From: Aquila chrysaetos chrysaetos
Lineage: Eukaryota; Chordata; Aves; Accipitriformes; Accipitridae
Direction of reading: 5' to 3'
DNA length: 64,000 nt
NCBI RefSeq assembly: GCF_900496995.4
Contig: NC_044018.1
Location: 6,658,501 to 6,722,500 of the forward strand
Shown: in pieces, positions 11,371 through 22,000 of the stretch
Numbering within the stretch: the stretch's first letter is position 1
Layout: every line of letters starts with the position of its first letter
The notes under the pieces: model-generated
Told to the model about the DNA's origin: nothing
The model's input: the letters and a program-made list of their open reading frames with translations, nothing else
The model's database searches: none
Program-made: the position numbers and the translations under genes

Positions 11371-14300
11371 GGAAAAAGGGAGGGGTGATCCAAGGAGAGG
11401 CCGTGGGAGGACTAGCACTGCTTATCCCAAGGAAAAAAGCTGAAAAGAACTCGGGAAGAGTGCAAATTAGAAGAACTGATCCTAGATTTGGTGCAGATTG
11501 TATCGTATGCTTTATCCCTGGTTTTCTAATGGGAAAGTACTAAGGAAATGACACGGTCCCTGAGTGAGTCTGCCTGTCAGCCCCATGTCTTCTCAACAGC
11601 ACTGAACCCTGTTAGCTCTTGAGGACCAAAACCCTCAGAGAAGTTCTCTGCAAGAACAAGTATACGTCAAGTGTTGATGGTTGTTGGAGGTTGTTAGAGC
11701 TGCCACCGAGAGAGGGATGGGCAGAACGTGACCGTGCTAGCCCCTGGTGAGCCCCAGCTAGACCTTCATTCATCACCTCTGCAGCTCTGCCCTCCCCACA
11801 GCACACCCGGTTTCCTACCAGCTGCCGGCAGCAGCGCGGGTGAGGGAGGTTACATGGGCAGAAAGCACTTGTGTGTCGGGGGGGGAGGTTTAGGGAGGCC
11901 CTAATCGTGGGGGACAGAGGTATGTGAGGGCTGGGTATGTGAGGAAGACCATGGAAACTCGGGTGATCGGAAAGGGAAGAAGGCTGGTGGGTACGGGACA
12001 CAAGCCTGTAAGAAATGGACCTCATTTCTTCTGCTCATGGGATTAACAAAACCAAACTGAGGTCACAGGTGCTACAAGGAAACAGACAGTTGGACATACC
12101 TTACTGTATTGAGAACAGCACTACGAGGGCTGCTATGGGGAGAATTAACTCCATCTCAGCCAGACCCAATACACTTACATATTGGGGACTTTGTACATGG
12201 GCCACAGGGGTGACTTTTTATTCTTGCTTAACTTGACTTTTCCAAAATGCAGCTGTTGCCTGAACATGTTTCCTGGGACAGTGTAAGAAGTAAACATGCT
12301 GGCCAGACTGCTGAGCCATGAAAACACCAGAGATAAGAGCATAATTGGCTTCATGGTCTAAAGAAAAGCTATCAGAACTGCACACCTGTAAACTCTAGTT
12401 CTGGGGCACATCATTGATTTTCACTGGCCACTGTAGTGTGGTTAAAATGGTCCCGGGCTCTTTGCATTGTTTGTATTGAAGGTTCTCAAAGTCTTTAAGG
12501 AATGAAGGGTGAAATCCGGGCTTGAAGCACATGTAAGAGTTGTTCAGCAACTGTCACAATGCAAAAACTCTAAGCAGGGAGTGTGAGAGAAGGCAGGTCT
12601 GTGCTTCAGAGAACTGTATGTCACAATCCCCTCCTTTACTATTTTTCCTGAGCTGGAATAAATCAGAGGAAGATGCCAAGGCAGTGACTGTGCTTCATCC
12701 AATGCTGTAAAAGGTGAGTAAGGAAAAGATCCCACACTTTCCAGAGACTAGGTGAACCTGGTAGGTTTTTGTTACAATGTGCTTTAACTTAGTGCCTTGC
12801 AGTTAAGCAGCGGGAGGTACATGAATGACAGCGATCATCAGGAAACAAGCCCTGTGACAGCCCTGACTTTGGGAAGGAGGGTGAATGGAGGGATTCGGGC
12901 TTTGATCAGGACAAAGGGAAGGACTGGGCCAGCTGACAAAAAAAAAGCCAGCTGCCCAAAATGCCAGACTCCTGAGGGGAGCAAGCTGTTGGTGAGCCCA
13001 CTGCCCACCTTGCCTGTGCCAAAGACCTTGTTCTTGCTCCTAGGCATGGGTGGGAGGCGTATAGTGTCGTTGCTGCCTTGTGTTCCCCCTTCTTCCTCCA
13101 TTCAGCACTCCCTTCTACTTTTTCTTCTCTCCCCTTTTATCTTGATGTGTGTATAAATACAAGTGAAGCCTTGGCCCCAAGTCTTTAAGACTGGCACAGT
13201 TCATTTCTTAGCTGCTTCTCTTTCATGAATTGTCATGGCTTTCCTAACACTGGCAAGGACCTTGCCTTTGAAGATCCACCCAAAGATGGCCCTTTAGTGC
13301 CAGACAGCTCAGCATCACATCCTGATTTCTCATTCACATGCAGTCAAGACCCAGGCTTAGCTAAACTGGGAGGTGTGGTGAAACCGCAGATGAAATGTCT
13401 GCAGAGATAAGGTGTGGTGGGACTGTGCTGTCTACAGGGACTCATACTTTATAGTTTATGTAAAGCCTATTCTAATTCAGTGGGAGCGGATGGTTCTGCA
13501 GCAGGTCAATGTTGCACAAGCTACTTCCACAGAGAGTTAGACCAAATGGCTGTCCAAAGGCAAACTTTGGTTGGAATAATGTGCGAAGGTCTGACTTTCA
13601 AGTTTCCACTGGCCACACAGTTCAAAGAGATTCTAGATTTTCAAATATTTCTTAATCTCTAATTGTGTTCTAGTTCTAGTGTTATATCTACATCTCCATG
13701 CAAAAAGAAATTGCTTTCAATATAAATAATACATTTGATTGATGCTTGTTTATTGTCTTCAGTCATCACTACCTGCCCATGCCAAACCGTCACACATGCC
13801 TGTAACTGTAGGCATCAGTTTCCCACCCTGGTTCATCCCAAAGTCCTGGTAACAGGTTCACCACTGGTAAATATAGGCCTGATTCCCCAACAACCAACTG
13901 GGGCTGTACCACCTGACAGCAGTATTTGATATTGGCCTCACATCTAAATCTTCATGATTCCATCTATCATATTTTATATTAAGTTTTGTAATATTTGTGC
14001 ATGCTGTAAATACTTTGTAGGATCTCTCATAGCCCTCTGCTTAAGACAGGAGTTCTGCCTTTAAAGGTATATGGCTTGGAAATAACTGATTCCACAAATG
14101 TAGTATTAGAGCAATAATTTATATAAAACCTTTCATCCTGCCTGGCACATGGTGGTTTATATTCACTGCAGAGTTGACTCTCTGAGCCCTCCAAGTGTGA
14201 TTCTCCTCTGAGAAGAGACCCAAACATACAGACTTTACACAAGAGACTCCTTGCATATTTAACACTACTATGCATTAAATAAATGCAGTCCCCTCTGTAG

Positions 14301-15038
14301 TAAAGGGCAGCAACCATCTCTGTCTTACCAAGTTACATATCAAGGGAGGAACAGTTATGGTTAAGGATATAAAGCTTCCTTTTCTTCAAAAAAAGAATGC
14401 CACATGGAGCTTTCAGTACATTCCATCTGAAAGAAGACCATGCAGGAATCATCACGGTCTTCATTTTATCTAAGTCAAAAGTGAAGATCTGAAATGGACC
14501 TTCTCAGTTGTGAACCTTTGGTTCCAGAAAGTCTTAAATAGAAAGTGGAGAGCTCTATACCCTATGGCCTTTCCAGACTCTAACATGAGGGCAAGAGAGA
14601 AGCTATGAGGTACTTGTGTATCTACACAGGCCTTTGGAATCATTCAGACAGTTGATAGGGGAAATACTAAAACCACTGGACAACAGCTGTGTATAGCACT
14701 GCAATTCATGGCTCAGTACTGCATAGTGCTAAGCACCCTCTTAAAGGCTGAGAATTCTTCACTTCCAGTGTCTTTTCCAGCACTTGAAGGCCTTTAAATC
14801 CTTCCAAGTTTGAAACATCTTCTCATCTCTTCTGGGATTGGCAGTCCCCGTAAAATTCCACATCCCAAAGCTTCCCTGCCTTACACATTAACCAGAAATG
14901 ATTATTCCAGAAGAATGCACCAAGGCACAGTTTAGTCGAAATGAAGCAGTCCACTTCTTGATGACTCACAGGAACTTTTTGTGTGTGTCTTGGAAAGGGC
15001 AGAGGTCCTTTCAGAGTTATATAATTTAGCATTTGCAG
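11368..15038. other. Interval between exon-like segments; mostly featureless
   Basis: Apart from the LTR remnant at 12,121-12,173 I see no repeat or RNA gene. An open + strand stretch at about 13,250-13,400 has a protein-like residue mix, but its splice sites are poor. The - strand ORF at 11,612-12,025 has low-complexity composition and no domain. Confidence 0.4.
12121..12173 (-). repeat. Terminal remnant of an avian ERV LTR
   Basis: About 50 bases ending CCAGACCCAATACA match the terminal part of the longer LTR copy at 56,727-57,258, where the corresponding end is CCAGACCCAGTACA with the same preceding TTAACT motif. Orientation is as in that copy (LTR reads on the - strand). The rest of the LTR is not recognisable. 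Confidence 0.6.
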
Positions 15039-15163
15039 TGCCTCAGTTAAGCAAAGAATATGACTTGGAAGTGTTTTCAGAGGAAGAGCTGGATGGCTCT
15101 GAAGAAGATACTCTGTATTTTCCTGTAAAACAAAGCATAGTGGTTAGCCATAAGGACAGATAG
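15039..15163 (+). CDS. Possible last exon of the same unrecognised gene
   Basis: An acceptor-like TTTGCAG ends at 15,038. The next frame reads PQLSKEYDLEVFSEEELDGS and continues acidic to a TAG at 15,161-15,163. It needs one base from an upstream exon, matching the phase-1 donor at 11,367. Joined, the two pieces would give a protein of about 77 residues with a basic start and acidic end. Intervening exons may exist. The polypyrimidine tract is weak and no family is recognised. Confidence 0.25.
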
Positions 15164-16979
15164 CCTGGGATATGTTGGCATTGCAAAGGACAGTTAGACC
15201 TGCCCTGATGACCCAGGTGGCTTTGACTTGGTCTGCAGCCCTGATACTAGCTGGATTACAGCAATACCAGCAACCACAGAAGTCAACTTTGTGTTTGGTG
15301 ACACAGCCGGGATATGTCAGCTTCACCAGATGATCATGCCATAGGGTAGTAATTTCCTCACACAAAGGGAGGGACTTAGTGGTCCTCCTTGAGCATGGGG
15401 ATGCAATCTAGAACACATGCTCTTGAGATGAATCCCAGCTCCCTCCCTTTTGTGATCACAAGGCTCTAAACTAAGACCCAGGTGTACGGTGCCCGAGAGC
15501 AGAGTGTGGAAGAGAGTGCTAATAATATGGGAGTTTCAGGTGGCAGCAGCATGGGAAGCAGTTGTGGGCAGGTTTCATTCTTGTGGTGGTAGCCTTCTGT
15601 GTCTGGCTAGTGTACTCATGTAAACTCATGTAGCAGAGTCAGAGACCAACTTCTTGTTCCATTATCATCTGACTAATAAACACACTCTTAAAAAGCAGTT
15701 GCTTGCCTACATTAAACTCCTTCATATCCCACTTTGACCAAATGTCACTATCTTCTCTGAGAAATGGTTGGATGCAAAGATTACACACTTAGGAATGAAA
15801 TTACTCATATTTTCAGCAATACTTCTTGCAAAATAAAGTCACAACCAAAATGGTGACATCTATAAAATGACAAGCCAGAGAACCTTTGAAGAGATACAGC
15901 CCCAAGGTGGTGAAGAGTACCTGAACAGTAAATGAACTGAGAAGCAGTGTGTCATGATATTATCAAGCTTAAAACAAAGCTCAGTTAGTGAGTGTTAGAA
16001 TTGGTGAGACATGCCACCATCCAATACTTGTTTTAGTGTTAGACAATTACACTCCTAGCATTATGCTACAATTATGAGCAATTATGCTAGTGATTCCAAT
16101 AACTTATTACGTACAGTTCCTTTGTGTTAGAAGATTAAATACCATCTATGGCTGTATGGATAGACAAATAGATTGATAGATATCAGGATAGACAGACCCT
16201 GAGAGTGAGAATGCAGGCAAAACCTTGTTTGTACTTCAGTAGGAGAGATCTCTTGTCACATACCTGTTTTCCCACATAAGTTGTTAAAGGTTCTTGAAAA
16301 TGGATAGCTCATGGCAAACATTGGTGTCACCAGGATCAGGGAGCTTGACTGTAAGACAGAAAATTGGTTTTTATCACAAGCCTAGAACTTTCTTTGTAGC
16401 CACATTGAGGGGGAGAAAAAAGGCTACAATAAGATGTTGTTCAGTAGTACAAGCAGGCAATCCACAGAAGGACAAGCTAGATGTTTGTGAGGCATCAAGT
16501 TCACACATTTGCATGTTTATGATGGTGATGAAGGAGATCAACCTTAAAAGAAACTACAGGACACAAACAGCCTGTCTCTAACTTTTGGCCAGGGAAAATG
16601 GCTTAGGCTCCAGAGTCTGTCATATGAGACAGTACAGAGTTCTGGTCCCCTATCTATGGGAGTATATCCATTGAGGTAGCTAAGATTTATATGCTTGGGG
16701 ATGGTCATTGAAGGCCAATAGCCTGAGATAATCAGCGGCAAATTTAACTTGACACACTAGAGGGCATTGGAACACAACACAACACTCTACAGTCCAGATG
16801 GAAGGAAGAAACGTTTTGCTGCTAAAATGAAGTTTCTTTTTCGGTTCTGGAGTGGTTTGAGAATTTAATAAGATTCCTCCAAAAGATGTGTTAAAAAAAA
16901 AGTATGGAAAACACATCTTTTTCTGTTCAGTCCCTCTCTGTTTATTAGATTGTACCATGGTGGGGGAAATTAGGCAGTT
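15164..16979. other. Intergenic stretch without a recognised feature
   Basis: Contains only a loose GATA-type simple repeat near 16,155-16,195 (GATAGACA/GATTGATAGATA). No repeat family or exon seen. Confidence 0.45.
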
Positions 16980-17542
16980 TTGTGCATTGTCACTTATAAG
17001 GCGGTAGAGGAAGAAGGTAAACGAATCACATCTAAAAAGTTTGATCAAAGACTTCGATCTTGCTTTATTTATTCTTTGCCGGCAGAACTGCCAAGGAAAT
17101 ATGCCAATTCCCACTGCCTGGGGCAGCTTCCACAGTGCCAGCTAGTGTTGGAAATGTCTGGTCCAGGAGATTTTGTCTGAAAAGGAATTCAGAATTGGGG
17201 TCCAAGACTTAACAACTTGTTCTCTCTACTTTATTCTGCTGGATGTGGCAGTGCAGGAGGGAATGAAGAAACTGACATGCTTAATGATAGTTGTATCAGT
17301 TATTCCTGCCTTCCTTCCAGTTTCCTGGGAAAAAAAGGAGTTTTTCCCACAGTCAGAATAGCACCACATCCAGCAGATGTCATTTTCAAGCCAGAAAGAT
17401 GGAATGGCGCTTTAAAAATGCACTAGGAAATGTTCCCAGACCTTGATGTTCCCAGAACTAATCCTCCTGCAGAAAACGCTGGAATACCTGGTGTAACAGT
17501 TAAAAAAATCCAGGTGGATGATTCTGGTGATCCTAAATGAAG
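16980..17542 (+). pseudogene. Coding-like stretch with in-frame stops, family unknown
   Basis: One + strand frame stays protein-like for about 560 bases apart from stops at 17,178 (TGA) and inside CACTAGGAA near 17,424. Successive pieces read VTYKAVEEEGKRITSKKFDQ, then APHPADVIFKPERWNG, then EMFPDLDVPRTNPPAENAG, ending at TGA near 17,540. The consistent frame on both sides of a stop suggests a decayed exon or retrocopy, but I recognise no family. The opposite strand also has an acceptor-like site at 17,569, so chance is a real possibility. Confidence 0.25.
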
Positions 17543-17689
17543 AAACATGAGGCAGAAGCTGCATCTTTCCTGTCTTGTCCTGACAAAAGATCTGAATGTG
17601 GCAGACGGTTGGAGCACTTAAAACTTATAGCACTGCTCTGCCTGGCTAATCACAGGCTGCCTCCTCCCGGGCCTTAAGCGCGTTGCTGG

Positions 17690-18262
17690 AGAGGACATGC
17701 ACAGAGGTCAGTACCTGGTCGAATACTGGTTTAACATCTTCATTAATGATATAGATAATGGGAAAAATGCACCCTCACCAAGTCTGCAAGTGATACAGAA
17801 CGGGAAGGAGTGGCTGATAGATCAGATGAGTCTGCTGTCATCCAGAGGGACCTCAACAGGCTGGAGAAATGGGATGGCAGGAATCTCACGAAATTGAACA
17901 AAGGGAAATGCAAAGTCCTCCTGTCCCTGGGGAGGAACAACCCCGTGCACCAGGACATGCCGGGGGCCATCTGACTGGAAAGGAGTAAAGACAGAGCCAG
18001 ACTTTTTGCCTTGGTTCCCAGTAAAAGGACAAGAGGTGGTGGAAATGAAGACAGAGCCAGACTTTTCTTGTTTGTGCCCAGTGAAAGGACAAGAGGCATT
18101 GGGAACAAATAGAAATACAGGAAATTACACTTATAGAAGAAACTTTTTCACTATGAGGGTGGTCAAACACAGGAAAAGGCTATACAGAGAGATTGTAGAG
18201 TCTCCATCCTTGGTGCAAGAGTCACTGGGTCAAAGTCACTGCAGATGGAAGAGAAGCCTTCC
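17690..18262 (+). mobile_element. CR1 LINE, + orientation, 5'-truncated and degenerate
   Basis: The 3' part of a CR1 retrotransposon. The reverse-transcriptase-derived frame is recognisable (FNIFINDIDNGK, then remnants of the CR1 protein end) but broken by indels. Near the end comes the CR1 3' stretch encoding the 'FFTMRVVKH' region and the familiar GTGGAGTCTCCATCCTTGG-like sequence. It carries an internal 60-bp tandem duplication, listed separately. Confidence 0.8.
17985..18104 (+). repeat. 60-bp tandem duplication inside the CR1 copy
   Basis: The block beginning AAAGACAGAGCCAGACTTTT repeats at exactly 60 bp offset. ACAGAGCCAG occurs at 17,991 and 18,051, and GTAAAAGGAC / GTGAAAGGAC at 18,021 and 18,081. 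The copies differ at several positions, so the event is not recent. Confidence 0.85.
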
Positions 18263-18958
18263 AGGATCTTCCCTAAGGATCCAGTCCCTGTTTGCAACAT
18301 TAGTTCTTTTTTTTTAGGCACTGAATGTTTTGAGTTAAATGCAGAAATTTTCTGGGTATGGGACCCAAGCCTTTCCTCTTCTAGGAATGTGTCCAGGCCA
18401 CTTGGTTCCAGAAACACATTCATTTATGTTCTTTCTTTTGCTCATTAAAATCTGAGTCTTTGCAACATATAGACATGATTTTGACAACAGATTCATACTT
18501 CCTTCCATTTTCTGTTCCCAACATAAAGTGGAGGCTAACCTGTCTTGTTGTCTCATGAGTTCAAGTTGCAATATCTCCATCTTTTCCTGCTCATAGCTGA
18601 AGAGCATCTTCCTCAAGAAGTTCCCTTTGCATTTCTTTTAGGTTGCGAATAAATAATAGTGCCAGTGAAATTTTCTGTTTTCTAACTTAAAGTTTCAGAT
18701 ATATTTTGTGGTTTATTTCTTGGGGAATTTAGAGTAAATGTCCACCAACCTCCTTCTCATTTTTTACCAATTATAGGTGAAATGATGAACTTTGAAAAAA
18801 GGGTATATAGTCATATTTATGTTGTTAGTGTCTTCTCTTTCTCTAACTAGTTCTAAGAAATAATTCAGAATATAAAGTGCATTTGACTTAAAAAACACTT
18901 GGAGAATGTTAGATTATTCAGCAGTAACTGAAATACATTCTTAGGCTGAGGTTCTAAC
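18263..18958. other. ADGRF5 3' region, final exon not located
   Basis: Lies downstream of the last placed ADGRF5 exon (donor at 18,957-18,958 on the - strand), so it must be intron or contain the terminal exon. I could not find the expected serine-rich C-terminal exon here. No repeat recognised. Confidence 0.4.
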
Positions 18959-19018
18959 CTTTGTTTGCTGTGAACTCCATTTGGACATTGAATTCCTCTT
19001 CAGCAGGGCTTCTTGTAT
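18959..19018 (-). CDS. ADGRF5: ADGRF5 exon p: start of cytoplasmic tail
   Basis: Twenty codons reading [20 protein letters not shown], between AAATAG and a GTTAGA donor, phase 0 to 0. Matches VQEALLNKFSLSRWSSQHSK. The donor means at least one more exon follows; it was not found. Confidence 0.9.
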
Positions 19019-22000
19019 CTATTTGTTTAAAAAAAAAATAAATCAATCAGTAAATACAGGAACTATGTTCAAATTCCAACAGTATTTTCACATAATACAA
19101 GAAATAGTTTGAATTCTTACCTTCTTGTCCCAGAGTGTCCCAAACACCAAAATGAATAATCCCTAGGAGACAGATAATTACATGCAGTTTGATGACAACA
19201 ACCTTTTAATTGCAGTACCTCATAGTTATCTCAAACACTGTCCGTGCTGACTATTGGAACTCTTTGATAGAGGGCATTTTTCTGACAGTGTCTCACATAA
19301 TGGGCTGCTGATGTGGTAGGAGATCTCCAGACCCGGCCTATTTAGACTGTGTGTATATCTGGTCTATAAAAGTGACACAAATAGTTGGCCAGCACTAAAC
19401 ATATTTGGAAGGAGGGAACCTTTGTGTATGGAAGACATGCCCTGCCTATGCTCCCCAGATAAGCTAGCAGGTTCACAATATAAAAGGCAAGTGAGTTTGG
19501 TCTGAAGCGTAGAATTTTGATGCCATTCTTAAGAGACAGAGCAGACATAACTATTGTGTCCTTAAGAAATACCATTGTATTGGGATCCTACTGGCCACCT
19601 AAATATGTTGTAAAAATCATACTGACTGAAAACTCTCAATCATTTGTATTTTGGTCAATTCGTCTCTTTATTATTAGTACTACTCAGCTGTTCTTGGTGA
19701 CTTTCATGTTGTTTATACTCCCTCATTATTTGAACCCACAAGAGCATAATATGATGCTTCTAGATGCACTGTAAATGAGACCAGACATGCTGAAGCCTGC
19801 CCACCTGAACAGAATAGGGCTATTTTCCTGATCTTCAGGAATGAAGTTCTTCCCAAAGCTATTGGCAAAGTTGGAACTTATCTTTATGTCAGCTTTATCT
19901 ATAAGGCACATCTGTTAAGGCAGCTGAGAATACGAAATACTGCTGAATTCCTGGAATGGGTTTCCCAAAGAGCCCTTTGGCAATAAGGATGTGTAAGGCA
20001 ACTTGAGCTTTCCCAAGCTGTTTTTGTTCCCCTCAAAGCACAGCATTGCAAGAACGTCCCTACATGTGAAATGGTCATCGAGGAAACAAAACCATATATA
20101 TGTGTAACTTACCTGCAAAGCATTGAGCAGAGCAAAGAGGATGTGGAAAGCTCGATGGCTGTTTTTGATGACGGTGGCAAGGCCAAATCCCCAGGTGAGG
20201 CCTAACAGTGGTGTCAGGATGGCCACACTTTTGCCAATTTGAAACAAAGAGTTCCTCTCCTGCCTGTTTGACCTATCCCCAATAGTTGGCCTCAGTATTT
20301 TTATTATAACAACTGCAGTGATGAACAAATTCATGGCCACAATGATCAGGGCAGGTATGACGAAGGCCAAGAGAGCTTTGCTGTCCTTCCAGTTGAGCCA
20401 ACACACATCCTTTCTGGTGTAACTGTTCCTTGGCAGTGTGACAGTGATGGTGTGATGACCGCAATGACAAAGGGGCACCCATACCCCAGGCAGAATGCCA
20501 CTGCTTTCTGAGCGGTCTTGCTTGTGTTATGTAAGATGAAGACCAGTCTGTAGAAAAGAATGAGGCCCAGGCTGAGCATCCAGAAAAAGACACACAGGTA
20601 GAATAAATGGATGAAAAAGGTGGCCACAAAACAGATACCTCTGCTCATCTGTTGGTTTTGGTCATTGATGGAGGCAGTGACAATGAACCAAATGTCAGCA
20701 ATCAAGAGTGATGTAGCTATGTTGAGTATACAGATGTGGCGCATATAGGAGGTTGTGTTGTTTGTCACGTTTTTCCAGACTAGGGATTCAATTATAATGC
20801 AGGCCACCAAACTCAAGATTGAAATGGCCAAGCCAATGTAGGTAATATAATCTTCAAAGATTACCTGGGAGGATTTATCAGGTGACATCAGAATGGAGAA
20901 TGATGTCAAGTGACTGCAGGAGCAAATGACATAATCTTCTGCCTCTGTGGGTGTGCAACCATGAGTATCCCAGCCTGCCCTATGTTTGTTCAGTGTGAAG
21001 TTCCAAAAGACACATTGGGGCATCTTTAGAGATGAGTTTTTCTTTGCAAATGTCATATTAATATTGAACTTCTGACTTCTGTTGCTGCTCACAGTTGTTG
21101 TTATCAGTAAGCCGTTCACATACTTGGTCCCATTCTGGGGCAGAATATGTCCAAGTTTTGAGTACATCACACTGACAATGGTTGAACTTTGGGGTAGAGT
21201 CTGAATTTCATTTTCACCAATGAGCACACTAGCTGTGAGGTTTTCTGTACTGTGGAAGCTCTTGTTATAATCAAGGTTGTTGTTTTCTGTGACAACTATA
21301 CCTTGTAGCTGAAGGGAGTTTGCAGAGACAGGAGGAATAGTATTATTAACTGGTTGGAGATGCAGGGAAAAATTTTCTACCGACTGCAGTAACAAAGAAC
21401 TTTTGAGTATCTCCTCTTTATTCAGGTCTTCCCAAACTTCAGTTGTGGAATCAGCAACAATAAAGTCCACTGTGGAGAGGAAATTCTGGAACAACAGAAT
21501 AATGCTGTTACTGAAATCCCATACAAATCGTTGTTGTTTCTGATGGTAATTTCTGCGTGGTCCTAGAATTGCCTTTTGAAAAAGCCCAGTATTTTCTTAT
21601 TTTTCTCAATCCATATGAAACCTTCAGTTGTTAACCCTCTGCATGCTCTATTTACAAGTTAAGGTTTCCAAAAGTGGAGCTATGTGGCTTTTTTTTTACA
21701 TATTACTTAGTATTTTTTCTTCTCCAGCCTTCTTTCCCTTCTTTCTCAGCCTTTGTGCTATCTTTGATTTCTCGCTCTCTCTCATGTAGGGTTCTCCAGC
21801 TACAAAACAACAAGTCTCTTTGCACTTTTCTGCTCAGAAGAGCACTGCTTTTCCTCTATACCTCACAATCAAGGTTTCCAAGTATTTCTAAGATTTGTTT
21901 TGTTATTCATTTGTTGTAAGTTCTAATTGATTGTCCTTGCTTGATCATGGACCCTGGAATTTACTCTCCCTATCCTTATTTCAACCATTTTTTCTATTCC

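Noticed and set aside
11612..12025. - strand frame of 137 codons rich in serine, proline and histidine
   Set aside because: Low-complexity composition adjacent to a GC-rich region; no domain and no splice support.
17425..17570. - strand acceptor-like CTTCATTTAG followed by a short frame (TPGIPAFSAGG), considered as the ADGRF5 last exon
   Set aside because: In the phase required by the upstream donor the frame stops after about ten codons, and the resemblance to the expected serine-rich tail is slight.
18335..18616. - strand open frame of 93 codons with helical-looking residues
   Set aside because: Does not match the ADGRF5 tail and lacks a proper acceptor in phase. Likely chance.
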